Assembly (NCBI RefSeq): GCF_000308435.1
Contig: NZ_BAFR01000347.1
Coordinates: 1-40,764, forward strand
DNA length: 40,764 nt
Direction: 5' to 3'
Origin: Nocardia araoensis NBRC 100135
GTDB taxonomy: Bacteria > Actinomycetota > Actinomycetes > Mycobacteriales > Mycobacteriaceae
Below, one piece after another: positions 7,721 through 16,112 of the stretch. Under the pieces are notes generated by a model. It was not told the origin of the DNA. It searched no databases and worked only from the letters and a program-made list of their open reading frames with translations. Position numbers and translations under genes: made by a program. How positions within the stretch are numbered: the first letter of the stretch is position 1; every line of letters begins with the position of its first letter.

Positions 7721-9496
7721 CTACTCGCCGGCGATCAGCCCGAATTCGGCGAGGAGCTCACCGATCTCGCTCTGGCCGAGCTTGTGCAGGATCAGCTTGC
7801 GCGCCAGCGGCCCGCCGGGCAGCCCGATCTCCTTGCCGTCGCGCAGCCGGCTGGTCGCCGCGAGCAGCGTGCGGATGTCGTAGGTGGAGTTGAACACTTC
7901 GGGCACGCCGCGCTCGATGTCGAGGAGGGTGTAAACCGCTTCCATCGGGGTGCGGACGGAGTATTCGGTGGTGAAGATGCAGTCGCGCTCGGCGGATTCG
8001 GCGAACTGGCCGATGAAGGCGAAGTTCACCGAGCCTTCCGGAACCACGTCGGGCCGGTCACCGGCCTGGCGCGGCATGAAGAACGCGGTCACATACGGCA
8101 TCATCACGGGCACGGTCTTGGCGCCGGTCGCGGCGAGTTCATCGATCTCGTCGAGCGGGACTCCGAGGTGGTAGAGCCATTCCCGGGTGATCTCCTCCCC
8201 GGTGCAGTCCTGCATCGGCTTCTTCACGTAATCCCCCGGCACGTCGACGAACAGCGAGTACACCCATACCACGATCTCGTCGGGCGACTGCTGCTTGAAA
8301 TGCGGCTGGCGGTTGACGGTCCAGGAAAGCAGCCAGCTGGAATCTCGGGCTGTGACGATCCCGCCGGTGACCACCTTGCCGCTGAACGGGTCGCGGCGGG
8401 CGATCTTCTCGATGTAGGCCGGAATACGCCGGTCCACCGTGGTGACCGTGGCCGATTCCCACTTCGTCTCTGGGATGTGGTTGCCGAAGACATCGGGCCG
8501 CCCGAACGACGGGTCCTTGGCCGCGATGCGCCGCCACAGATCCCAGGCTGGCGCCGGGCCCTCGTCGAGGCGGGCCGGTGTGTGGTGGTCGCCGTTGTCG
8601 GAGTTCTCGGTGAGCGAGCCGATGGTCATGAACAGCAGGTCGTCGGCGGTGAGATCGACGGTCGCCGGTTCGCCGTTCCGCACGAGGTGCAGGCGGGTGG
8701 CCTGCTTGCGGCCGGTGCCGGCATCGATGTCGAAGTCGACATCGGTGATCTCGGTGGAGAACTCGAACGCGACCCCCTGATCGAGCAGCCAGGTGTACAG
8801 CGGCAGCACCAGCGATTCGTACTGGTTGTACTTGGTGAACTTCAGTGCGGAGAAATCGGGCAGCCCGCCGATGTGATGGATGAACCGGTGCAGGTAGAGC
8901 TTCATCTCCAGCGCCGAGTGCCATTCCTCGAACGCGAACATCGTCCGCCAGTAGAGCCAGAAGTTGCTTGCCAGGAACTCCTTGCCGAACACCTCGTCGA
9001 TCCGCTTGTTCTCCATCTCCTCACGGGTAGCGAGGAACACCTTGACGATGTCCTTCTGCGCCTTATCCGACAGCGCGAACAGGTTGTCGGTATGCGCGTC
9101 CTGGCCACGATTGATCGTGGCGCGCTGCAGCGAATAGTTGGGGTCGTCGCGATTGAGCCAGTAGAACTCGTCGAGCACGCTGGCATCGTCGACCTCCAGG
9201 GAGGGAATCGAGCGGAACAGGTCCCACAGGCACTCGAAATGGTCTTCCATCTCCCGGCCGCCGCGGATCACGAAACCCCGCTTCGGCTCTTTGATCCCGT
9301 CGAGGGCACCACCGGGCAACGCCAGCCGCTCGTAGACGGTGATGTCGGATCCGTTCATCCGGCCGTCCCGGATGAGGAACGCCGCACCGGCCAGCGACGA
9401 CAGTCCGGCACCGACGAACCGGGCGGTCTTCCCACCCACTTTCGCCGGCTTGCGTGGCCGCGCGAAGGCCTCGTAATTGCCACTGGTGTAACGCAT
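7721..9496 (-). CDS. ohyA: Oleate hydratase
   Basis: 591 residues, normal for the family. The enzyme adds water to the cis-9 double bond of oleic acid to give 10-hydroxystearate; it needs FAD for structure. The N-terminal dinucleotide site is FVGAGLSSLAGAAFLIRDG (about residues 27-45). Family signatures follow: YERLALPGGALDGI, FVIRGGREMEDHFECLWDLF, DEFYWLNRDDPNYSLQRAT, FWLYWRTMFAFEEWHSA, KYNQYESLVLPLYTWL, and FAFIGQFAESAERDCIFTTEYSVRTPMEAVY near the C-terminus. ATG at 9496 with AAAGGA about six bases upstream. It follows the 3-hydroxyacyl-CoA dehydrogenase gene by 26 bases in a TetR-led operon. Likely role: detoxification or catabolism of unsaturated fatty acids. Cytoplasmic or peripheral to the membrane. 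Confidence 0.95.
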   Translation of the reverse strand: MRYTSGNYEAFARPRKPAKVGGKTARFVGAGLSSLAGAAFLIRDGRMNGSDITVYERLALPGGALDGIKEPKRGFVIRGGREMEDHFECLWDLFRSIPSLEVDDASVLDEFYWLNRDDPNYSLQRATINRGQDAHTDNLFALSDKAQKDIVKVFLATREEMENKRIDEVFGKEFLASNFWLYWRTMFAFEEWHSALEMKLYLHRFIHHIGGLPDFSALKFTKYNQYESLVLPLYTWLLDQGVAFEFSTEITDVDFDIDAGTGRKQATRLHLVRNGEPATVDLTADDLLFMTIGSLTENSDNGDHHTPARLDEGPAPAWDLWRRIAAKDPSFGRPDVFGNHIPETKWESATVTTVDRRIPAYIEKIARRDPFSGKVVTGGIVTARDSSWLLSWTVNRQPHFKQQSPDEIVVWVYSLFVDVPGDYVKKPMQDCTGEEITREWLYHLGVPLDEIDELAATGAKTVPVMMPYVTAFFMPRQAGDRPDVVPEGSVNFAFIGQFAESAERDCIFTTEYSVRTPMEAVYTLLDIERGVPEVFNSTYDIRTLLAATSRLRDGKEIGLPGGPLARKLILHKLGQSEIGELLAEFGLIAGE

Positions 9497-9522
9497 GTCG
9501 TGTCCTTTGATCGTCGGATCGG

Positions 9523-10383
9523 TCAGTTGCCGTAGCTGTAGAACCCCTGACCGGTGCTGATGCCGAGCTTGCCCTTGTCGATGTAGTTCTCCTTCAACCA
9601 CGCCGCGAGCTTCCGCGCTTCGGCGTCACCGTGGGACAGGATGTTGTAGGGCGTATTGAGCCCGATGACGTCGTACATCTGGAACGGGCCGACCGGGGCG
9701 CCGGTACCGATGCGCCACACCTTGTCGACGTCGTGCGGATCGGCGTAACCACCGGCGGCCAACGCGGTCGCGGCGTTGAGGAACGGCACGAGAAGCGAAT
9801 TGAGCACGTAGCCCGCCTTCTCCTTGTGGACCGGAATCGGCACCATGCCGATCTCGCCGGCGAAAGCCACCACCGCGTCGAAGACCGCGGGATCGGTGTC
9901 GGCGGTGCCCATCACCTCGGCGGTGTTGTACTGCCACACCTTGTTCGCGAAATGCAACGCCAGGAAGCGATCCGGACGGCCGGTGGCATCCTTCAGATCA
10001 CTGGGCAGCAGGGTCGAGGAGTTCGTCGCGAAGACGGTCTTGGCCGGAGCCAGCTCGCCGAGCTTGCGATAGGTCTCGCGCTTGAGTTCGAGAACCTCGG
10101 GGATCGCCTCGATCACCAGGTCGGCGTCGGCGACGGCCGAGCCCAGATCCGCCGACAGGGTGATGCGGCTCAGTGCCTGTTCGCCCTTGCCGTCGGCGGC
10201 GCCGGCGACATCGTCGGCCTTGTAGGCCTGGACCAGTCCGTCGAGGCTGTGCCGAGCGCTGTCGAGGGCTTCCTCGCTGATGTCGTAGGCGATGACCTCG
10301 AATCCGCTGTAGGCGGTCTGGAAGGCGATCTGCGCGCCCAGCACACCGGTGCCCAGGACGGTGACCTTCTCGATTGCGGGCAT
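9523..10383 (-). CDS. 3-hydroxyacyl-CoA dehydrogenase
   Basis: 286 residues with an N-terminal Rossmann NAD site (VTVLGTGVLGAQIAFQTAYSGF) and the acid that selects NAD (VIAYDIS). The central part has TNSSTLLPSDL and LALHFANKVWQYNTAEVMG, with the catalytic His in the LHFAN variant of the motif. The C-terminal helical dimerisation part includes GYVLNSLLVPFLNAATAL and the PFQMYDVIGLNTPYNI block. It oxidises L-3-hydroxyacyl-CoA to 3-oxoacyl-CoA with NAD. The ATG at 10383 is preferred over the GTG just before it because AAAGGAG is correctly spaced only for the ATG. Co-transcribed with oleate hydratase, so it may act in breakdown of hydroxylated fatty acids (inference). Confidence 0.9.
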   Translation of the reverse strand: MPAIEKVTVLGTGVLGAQIAFQTAYSGFEVIAYDISEEALDSARHSLDGLVQAYKADDVAGAADGKGEQALSRITLSADLGSAVADADLVIEAIPEVLELKRETYRKLGELAPAKTVFATNSSTLLPSDLKDATGRPDRFLALHFANKVWQYNTAEVMGTADTDPAVFDAVVAFAGEIGMVPIPVHKEKAGYVLNSLLVPFLNAATALAAGGYADPHDVDKVWRIGTGAPVGPFQMYDVIGLNTPYNILSHGDAEARKLAAWLKENYIDKGKLGISTGQGFYSYGN

Positions 10384-10443
10384 CACTTCTCCTTTGTCGT
10401 GAGGGTGTCGACCCTCTCGTTCCGGGTTGTCTCCATGGGCCCG

Positions 10444-11097
10444 TTACTCGGCTGCATGTGCATCGGGCCCGTTGGTCCACGTCAGGAACCCTGTAACGAT
10501 CTGCGTGATCTGGGCCCGAAGGTCCTCGGTCATGTCATAGCCGGGGTGCGCGCCGGTGGACAGGCGCGCGATGGCGAGATGGGTGACGGCGAAGACGCTG
10601 CCGCTCGCCAGCCGGGCGCGGTCCTCGTCGGTGGGCAGGCCGCGCGCGGCGGCTTCCGCGATCAGGCGGTCGGCGATCGCCGCTTCCAACTCGGCGATCA
10701 GCGCCAGTCCCACCGACCGGTGGACGTCGGTCGCCGCGCCGAACAGCAGCTCGCGCTGGTAGACGGCACTGTTCTCGGGGCGCTCGACAGCGCGCTCGAC
10801 CACCGGAAGGACCAGCCTCGTCACCGCGTCGACGACATCGTCCGAGACAGCCGCGCGTTCCCGGCCCGTGGCGACCGCCCGCCGGAACTCCTCGTTATAG
10901 ACCATGAGCAGCAGTTCGCTCTTGGACGCCGCGTACCGGAACAGCGTCCCCGCCGCGACATCGGCCCGCTCGGAGATCTCCTGCGTGGTGACGGCGAGAA
11001 ACCCGCGTTCCTCGAACAGCTGCGCCGCAGCAGCGGCGATCCGCTCGCGCTTCTCCCGCATATTGCGGTCGCGCCGACCCTCGTGCACCGGGATCAT
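10444..11097 (-). CDS. TetR-family transcriptional regulator
   Basis: 217 residues. The N-terminal HTH is clear: IAAAAAQLFEERGFLAVTTQEISERADVAAGTLFRYAASKSELL (about residues 20-63). The C-terminal ligand domain is helical and not assigned to a specific class. ATG at 11097 with GGAGGGAG a few bases upstream. It is the first gene of the operon with 3-hydroxyacyl-CoA dehydrogenase and oleate hydratase, separated by 60 bases, and most simply represses its own operon in response to a fatty acid or acyl-CoA. This ligand is inferred from context only. Confidence 0.9.
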   Translation of the reverse strand: MIPVHEGRRDRNMREKRERIAAAAAQLFEERGFLAVTTQEISERADVAAGTLFRYAASKSELLLMVYNEEFRRAVATGRERAAVSDDVVDAVTRLVLPVVERAVERPENSAVYQRELLFGAATDVHRSVGLALIAELEAAIADRLIAEAAARGLPTDEDRARLASGSVFAVTHLAIARLSTGAHPGYDMTEDLRAQITQIVTGFLTWTNGPDAHAAE

Positions 11098-11120
11098 GCC
11101 ATGTCACTCCCTCCAAAACC

Positions 11121-11130
11121 GAGCGCGCTC
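11121..11130. promoter_or_regulatory. Palindrome upstream of the TetR gene
   Basis: Perfect 10-base palindrome GAGCGCGCTC, 23 bases upstream of the TetR start codon and in the 5' leader or promoter. A candidate operator for autoregulation; short, so chance occurrence is possible in this GC-rich DNA. Confidence 0.3.
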
Positions 11131-11280
11131 ATTTTTGACTGTACTCCGATTATCGTTGTGGGCAACCGTCCCGCAGCTGATCTGGCGAGCAGAGCGTCAC
11201 GCTCGCCACGGCATCAAGTGTCGCGAAACCGCCCGCCTGCCCAGCTGACGGTGAGCTGCGAGCTTCCAAAACGATCCGAA

Positions 11281-11299
11281 AGTTGCGTTAGGCGCAACT
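11281..11299. promoter_or_regulatory. Inverted repeat upstream of the DGPF protein gene
   Basis: Perfect 7-bp inverted repeat AGTTGCG / CGCAACT with a 5-base spacer, about 100 bases upstream of the DGPF protein start. It could be an operator or a stem-loop. The rest of the spacer 11131-11396 has no other feature that I can support. Confidence 0.35.
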
Positions 11300-11396
11300 C
11301 ACGGGGTCGTTGTGGAGAATGCTGTCCAAGTCCGGCGCCGTCGCGCGTCGGGATTACAGGACGTCCGGACGGCGGGTGAACGAGGAGGTTGTGGAG

Positions 11397-11774
11397 ATGT
11401 CGCGATACATGTTGTTGCTGTATGCACCAGACGGCGACGAGGCCGAACGGGCACGGCGCTGGGCGCAGCTGCCGCAGTGGGAAGAGCTGCTCGACGAGCT
11501 CCGGGAGGCCGGGCACCTGATTGCCAACGCCGCGTTGCATCCGGTGGAAACGGCGACCACGGTCCGTGTGCGGGAAGACGACGTGCATCTGGTCGACGGG
11601 CCGTTCGCGACGACCAAGGAGGTGTTGGCCGGGTACTTCCTGATCGAGTGCGCCGATCTCGACCAAGCCCTCGATATCGCGTGCCGGGTGCCGACGGCGC
11701 AATATGGGTCGGTGGAGATCAGGCCCGTCGTCGAGCTCCCCGCTCCGGACGTAGATCCCTCGACGCTGCGGTGA
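11397..11774 (+). CDS. YCII/DGPF-domain protein, partner of the ECF sigma factor
   Basis: 125 residues. It matches the DGPF/YCII family: SRYMLLLYAPDGDEA at the N-terminus, a helix rich in Trp and Glu, the VHLVDGPFATTKEVLAGYFLIE block that contains the DGPF signature, and a C-terminal GSVEIRPV strand. ATG at 11397 is chosen because AGGAGG (to 11388) is eight bases upstream; a GTG at 11391 is possible. The stop overlaps the sigma factor GTG by four bases. Genes of this family accompany ECF42-group sigma factors across actinobacteria; the molecular role is unclear. Cytoplasmic, no signal peptide. Confidence 0.9.
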   Translation: MSRYMLLLYAPDGDEAERARRWAQLPQWEELLDELREAGHLIANAALHPVETATTVRVREDDVHLVDGPFATTKEVLAGYFLIECADLDQALDIACRVPTAQYGSVEIRPVVELPAPDVDPSTLR

Positions 11775-13018
11775 GCGGCAATCGAGCAGACATACGCGAC
11801 GCGGCGGGGCGCACCTTTCGACGCGAACACGCCGCCGTAATCGCGACGCTGATCCGGCAGGTCGGGGACTTCCAACTGGCCGAGGACGCGATCCAGGACG
11901 CCTTCGTCGACGCGATGTCGACGTGGCCGCGTGACGGCATACCCGCCAACCCCGGCGCCTGGATCACCACTGCGGCCCGTCGTCGAGCCATCGACCGGAT
12001 TCGCCGCAGCCACACTCAGCGCGAACGCGACCGCAGGCTCGCTGATCTCGCCCGTATGGACGCGCAAACCCACCCCGACGTACCTCAGCCGGAGGGTATC
12101 GTCGACGATCGCCTGCGGCTGATATTCACGTGTTGCCACCCCGCGCTGGACCCAACCGCCCGCGTCGCCCTCACCCTGCGCACGCTCGGCGGACTGGCAA
12201 CCCGCGACATCGCCCGCGCCTTCCTGGTGACCGAACCGACCATGGGCAAGCGGCTGGTCCGGGCCAAAAGCAAGATCTCTGCAGCGAACATCCCCTACCG
12301 GGTGCCGACGCCGGTCGAAATGCCCGGGCGCCTACACGGCGTGCTGCGCGTGCTCTACCTCATCTTCAACGAGGGATACGCAGCCACTGCGGGCGAACAC
12401 CTCATGCGCGTCGACCTCTGCGAGGAGGCGATTCGGTTGGCGCGCCTCCTGGCCGAACTCATGCCGGACGAAGCCGAGGTATGGGCGCTGCTCGCCTTGA
12501 TGCTGCTGCACCATGCGCGCAGCGAGACCCGAGTCGACGAGGCAGGCCGCTTCGTGCGCCTCGACGTGCAAGACCGCTCGCGTTGGAACGCGGCTCTGCT
12601 CGCCGAAGGGACTGCCGCGCTGCGCCGTTCTCACTCGGCTACACCGGGCGAGTACCACTTGCAAGCCGCCATCGCGGCACTACATATGCCCGATGCCGAC
12701 ACGGACATCGACTGGGCCGCTGTCGCGAAACTGTATGCGACGCTCGCGGAATTGGCGCCGTCGCCGATAGTCCGCATCAATCTCGCCGCCGCGGTGGGCT
12801 TCGCCGAAGGCCCCCAGGCGGGCCTGGGCGTCTTGACGCCGCTGCTGTCGGACCCGGCTGTGGCGCGCTACCAGCCGCTGCACGCCACCCATGCCGACCT
12901 GGCCGTGCGGTCCGGCGACCTCGCCACAGCCCGCCTCGCGTACCTTCGCGCGCTCGACCTGACCACCAACGCCGTTGAACACGCGGAGCTGCAGCGTCGA
13001 CTCGACACACTGGGATGA
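11771..13018 (+). CDS. ECF sigma factor, ECF42 type with C-terminal TPR-like extension
   Basis: 415 residues, about twice the size of a minimal ECF sigma factor. Sigma region 2 is visible near residues 20-75 (LAEDAIQDAFVDAMSTW, then PGAWITTAARRRAIDRIRR). Sigma region 4 follows around residues 115-165 (LIFTCCHPALDPTARVALTLRTLGGLATRDIARAFLVTEPTMGKRLVRAK). The remaining 230 residues are helical repeats (EMPGRLHGVLRVLYLIFNEGY, then WALLALMLLHHAR and others), as in group ECF42. No anti-sigma factor gene is adjacent; in this group the C-terminal extension is thought to regulate activity. GTG start at 11771 overlaps the stop of the DGPF gene. Confidence 0.9.
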   Translation: MSGNRADIRDAAGRTFRREHAAVIATLIRQVGDFQLAEDAIQDAFVDAMSTWPRDGIPANPGAWITTAARRRAIDRIRRSHTQRERDRRLADLARMDAQTHPDVPQPEGIVDDRLRLIFTCCHPALDPTARVALTLRTLGGLATRDIARAFLVTEPTMGKRLVRAKSKISAANIPYRVPTPVEMPGRLHGVLRVLYLIFNEGYAATAGEHLMRVDLCEEAIRLARLLAELMPDEAEVWALLALMLLHHARSETRVDEAGRFVRLDVQDRSRWNAALLAEGTAALRRSHSATPGEYHLQAAIAALHMPDADTDIDWAAVAKLYATLAELAPSPIVRINLAAAVGFAEGPQAGLGVLTPLLSDPAVARYQPLHATHADLAVRSGDLATARLAYLRALDLTTNAVEHAELQRRLDTLG

Positions 13019-13127
13019 GCATGCGCTGTTTCCCGCCTACCGAGTGCGATGCGGCGGTGGCCGACGTGCAAGCGGGTGAGCGCCCCCGGGCCGTAGTCGG
13101 AATTGTGGCGGTGGCGGTGTGTCGCTC

Positions 13128-13560
13128 GTGGACCGCATCGCCGCCACTCACGCAGCGGTGGACGACATCGCGCGCATCCCGCCGAAAGTCTACGACCGCG
13201 TGATGGAGTTCATCGGCCCTCGCCAACTCCGGCGCCGAGTGGCCGATATCGGTGGTCCTGCATGAGTTCGGGCATCTCGTCAAGCAAGTACACGACTCGA
13301 CCCCGACCGAACAGGAAACTCTCGAATTTCAACGCCTGCAGGATCGAGCTCAGCGCAGCCGCGCCGGCAATCCCAGGCGCAATCAACACATAGACACACC
13401 GGGCGAGCTGTTCGCGGAGGGGTTCGTGGCATGGCTACTCGGCCCGGATATGGTGAACGTCCTAGGCAACAACGACAATACGGTCGCACGCGGCATCGAG
13501 AAATACGTCGAGCGGCACTTCGGTCCACGCGCTCGACCGGCTTCTCGACGAAATCACTGC
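13128..13560 (+). pseudogene. Metallopeptidase-like remnant (HExxH motif)
   Basis: Two frames hold pieces of one protein. From the GTG at 13128 the reading is VDRIAATHAAVDDIARIPPKVYDRVMEFI. After a frameshift near 13225 it continues as GAEWPISVVLHEFGHLVKQVHD in another frame, then TPGELFAEGFVAWLLG and ARGIEKYVERHFG. HEFGH followed by a downstream GELFAEGFA-type Glu is the pattern of gluzincin-like peptidases related to anthrax-lethal-factor-type domains. The frameshift, and the run-on of the second frame into the next gene, suggest decay. An intact protein using an unusual start within the second frame is possible but unlikely. Confidence 0.5.
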
Positions 13561-13641
13561 GAATCTGTCCAAACGCGGGGGCGTGGGACGACGGGTAGAT
13601 ACCGGCCGATGATCGATCGGCCCGCTACCCGAGGAGCAGCC

Positions 13642-14064
13642 ATGGCAACCAGCTCATCCACGTCCCTGAAAATCGACATCGAGGTGATCCGCGATGTGAT
13701 CGACGGGATCTACGCTGCGTGGGCCGCAGGCGATGCCGAGCAGTTCGTCGTCCACTATGCCGAAGACGCTACAGCCACCCTGCCCGGCGCCTACCTGAAC
13801 AGTAAGCAGGCGGTGAAGCAGGCGATGGCCGAGCTATTCGCAGGCCCCTTGCGTGGTTCGCGTGCACAGTACGAAATCGACCAGATCCGCTTCGTCGGCG
13901 AGGAAACCGCAGTCGTCAATTCCCGCAGCGTCGCGCGGTACGCCGGGCAGGACGCGCCCGACGACGCCGACTGGAACCGCGACACCTGGGTGCTGCACGC
14001 AGTCAGCGAATGGTGGCTCGTCGACGCCTACCACAGTTGCCCCATCTCCGCAGGGGCGCGGTGA
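13642..14064 (+). CDS. SgcJ/EcaC-type SnoaL-like (NTF2 fold) protein
   Basis: 140 residues with the NTF2-like pattern: a first helix IRDVIDGIYAAWAAGDAEQFVVHYAEDATATLPG, a second helix SKQAVKQAMAELFAGPLRG, then strands ending in WVLHAVSEWWLVDAYHS. Relatives are annotated as SgcJ/EcaC oxidoreductases or DUF4440-type proteins, but the reaction is generally unproven. ATG at 13642 with GAGGAG six bases upstream; the same frame is open further upstream through the metallopeptidase remnant, but the ribosome site decides for this start. The next gene begins two bases after the stop, so the two are probably co-transcribed. Confidence 0.85.
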   Translation: MATSSSTSLKIDIEVIRDVIDGIYAAWAAGDAEQFVVHYAEDATATLPGAYLNSKQAVKQAMAELFAGPLRGSRAQYEIDQIRFVGEETAVVNSRSVARYAGQDAPDDADWNRDTWVLHAVSEWWLVDAYHSCPISAGAR

Positions 14065-14066
14065 CC

Positions 14067-15008
14067 ATGAAGCTGAGCGTCTACCTGCCCACCGGATTCG
14101 CCTACGACTTCGCCCACCTCGACGACCCCGCAGCGACTTTCGAGTTGCTGACCGAACTCGCCCGGGCTGCCGACGACGGCTCGTGGCACTCCGTCTACGT
14201 CGCCGACCACTTCCTCACCTTCCCGCCGTCGCCGTCGTTCGTCTTCGAATGCTGGACCACGCTGGCGGCGTTGGCCCGCGAGACCGAACGGGTACGGATC
14301 GGCCCGATGGTCACCGGCAACGGCTACCGCAATCCCGCCTTGCAGGCGAAGATGGCCGCCACCCTGGATGCGCTGTCACACGGACGTTTCACCTTCGGGA
14401 TCGGCTCGGGATGGTACGAGGAGGACTACCGCGCCTACGGCTACCCATTCGGCACCGCGCACGAGCGACTGGACAAGCTCGGCGAGGCCTTGCAGATCAT
14501 CCGCTCCATGCTCACCGAGCCGCTGACCAGCCTCGACGGCAAGCACTATCAGGTCGAGGCCGCGATCAACGAGCCCAAGGGCGTTCAGACGCCCCACATC
14601 CCAATGCTGATCGCGGGCGGGGGCGAGAAAGTCACGCTGCGTTTAGTGGCCCAGTACGGCGATGCATGCAACGTGCACGAATCGCCGGACGGTCTCCGAC
14701 GCAAGTACAGCCTGATCGACAAACATTGTGCCGCCGTCGGCCGCAACCCGGACGAGATCTGGCGCACCTCGACCACTTACTACGTTGTGGCAGACACCGA
14801 CGACGAGGCGCGCGCCAAGGTTCCCGAGTGGGCGCCCGCGGTATTTCCCGGCGACATCGGCGAATACGGCCTGATCGGCACCCCCGACACCATCCGTGAA
14901 CGCCTCGTCGCCTACGAAAACGCAGGCGTCCAAGAACTGTTGGTGAGCTTCCACGACAACACCAACCCCCAGGCGATCCGCGATTTCGCCGCGGCTTTCC
15001 TGTCTTGA
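14067..15008 (+). CDS. LLM-class (probably F420-dependent) oxidoreductase
   Basis: 313 residues, luciferase-like TIM barrel. Typical segments: MKLSVYLPTGFAYDF, SVYVADHFLTFP, RIGPMVTGNGYRNPALQAKMAATLDALSHGRFTFGIGSGWYEEDYRAYGYPF, and PHIPMLIAGGGEKVTLRLVAQYGDACN. This short form with GIGSGWYEEDYRAYGYPF is characteristic of the F420-dependent subgroup found in mycobacteria and relatives; the true cofactor and substrate cannot be read from sequence. ATG at 14067 was chosen; a GTG at 14061, overlapping the previous stop, is the alternative. It lies in a small transcript with the SnoaL-like and reductase genes. Confidence 0.9.
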   Translation: MKLSVYLPTGFAYDFAHLDDPAATFELLTELARAADDGSWHSVYVADHFLTFPPSPSFVFECWTTLAALARETERVRIGPMVTGNGYRNPALQAKMAATLDALSHGRFTFGIGSGWYEEDYRAYGYPFGTAHERLDKLGEALQIIRSMLTEPLTSLDGKHYQVEAAINEPKGVQTPHIPMLIAGGGEKVTLRLVAQYGDACNVHESPDGLRRKYSLIDKHCAAVGRNPDEIWRTSTTYYVVADTDDEARAKVPEWAPAVFPGDIGEYGLIGTPDTIRERLVAYENAGVQELLVSFHDNTNPQAIRDFAAAFLS

Positions 15009-15033
15009 CCACCGAACCGAAAGGATTCGTTCT

Positions 15034-15567
15034 ATGGGCACCATAGTTCAGTCGACCCTGATCTCTATCGACGGGGTCGTCGACGACCCCGGCTCCTGGG
15101 CCATGAGTTACTTCGACGATGACAGCGGCCGCGACGCAGTCGAACTCCTGAGACAGAGCGACGCGATGCTGCTGGGGCGCAACACCTATCGCGAGCTCGT
15201 CGCTCGGTGGGCGTCCGAGACAGGCCCCTTCGCCGAGGCGATCAACGGCATCCCGAAGTACATCTTCTCCCGTACCCTCGCCACGGCGGCCTGGGCGAAC
15301 GCCGAAATCGTCACCGACGACGTGATCCAAACCGTCGCTCGACTCAAGAACGAAGAGAATCGCAACTTGGTGACCTACGGCTACGGCCCGCTTGGCCGGA
15401 CGCTCCTGGAAAACGGACTGCTCGACGAACTGCGCTTCGCAGTCCACCCCATCATCGTCGGAAATCCCACAGCGCCGTTCCGCACAAACCCCCGCACCCC
15501 TCTGCGCCTGGTCGACCCCCGGTCCCGCCGATCCGGCGTGACCGTCATGATCTATCGCACGAAATAA
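15034..15567 (+). CDS. Dihydrofolate-reductase-family (RibD C-terminal-like) protein
   Basis: 177 residues of the RibD-C/DfrA-like fold: IVQSTLISIDGVVDDPGSW, then AMLLGRNTYRELVARWAS, IPKYIFSRTLATAAW, NLVTYGYGPLGRTLLENGLLDELRFAVHPIIVG and TPLRLVDPRS. It probably reduces a small substrate with NAD(P)H, but no substrate is known for this group. After PIIVG the usual GxRLF segment is altered (NPTAPFRTN), so activity may differ. ATG at 15034 with AAAGGA eight bases upstream. Follows the LLM oxidoreductase by 25 bases. Confidence 0.88.
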   Translation: MGTIVQSTLISIDGVVDDPGSWAMSYFDDDSGRDAVELLRQSDAMLLGRNTYRELVARWASETGPFAEAINGIPKYIFSRTLATAAWANAEIVTDDVIQTVARLKNEENRNLVTYGYGPLGRTLLENGLLDELRFAVHPIIVGNPTAPFRTNPRTPLRLVDPRSRRSGVTVMIYRTK

Positions 15568-15586
15568 GAACCTACGTGGCCTGCCG

Positions 15587-15835
15587 ATGCGAGTCCTGTT
15601 CACCGGCGGCCAAGCTGGTGACAATCCGCAGATCCTGCCGCTGCTGGACGGGATCAGCGTGGCCCGGCCCGGACCGGGTCGGCCACGCATGCGGCCTGAG
15701 GTGGTCATCGCGGACAAGGGATACTCTCACCCATCGACGGGCCGCTTTGCGGCGACGGCAGGTCCGGTTCGTCAGTCCCGAGCGCGACCACGCCGAACCA
15801 ACCATCGCCGCGATCATCCTGTGGTTGCGGTGAAT
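15587..15835 (+). pseudogene. IS5-family transposase fragment
   Basis: A short central piece of an IS5-type transposase: FTGGQAGDNPQILPLLDGI, then GRPRMRPEVVIADKGYSHPST containing the second catalytic Asp of the DDE triad (ADKGYS). A frameshift near 15745 continues the family pattern in another frame (AALRRRQVRFVSPER). Both the N-terminal half and the C-terminal Glu region are missing and no terminal repeats are visible. The segment 15836-16112 that follows holds nothing I recognise. Confidence 0.7.
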
Positions 15836-16112
15836 TACAGGACAGACGCACGGGCATGTTCGAACGCAGGCGGGTCTTCCGGGTGGGAGTGACCGCATCG
15901 GCTTTCGGGGCGTTGCCCGCCGACTGTGCCGCCCGGGTGTACGAGATCGCGTTCTCCACCGGACAACGGGTGCTGGTGCACGAGGTATTCGCCCCCGCGT
16001 TGTGCCCACTGGGTCACCCGCCGGCAGCCGGAAGTGGTACGCGATCCGCGCTCACTGACCGCCGTGACGATCGTTGAGTACCTATCGAGTGCTGATGTCA
16101 GGGGGTCGCGGA

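Noticed and set aside
7607..9535. A 642-codon plus-strand frame opposite oleate hydratase
   Set aside because: Purely antisense to a strongly conserved gene; composition typical of a mirror frame.
11264..11275. AAACGATCC as another copy of the sulfur-island dyad
   Set aside because: Only about nine bases match, the TCGTAG half is absent, and the neighbouring genes have no sulfur link.
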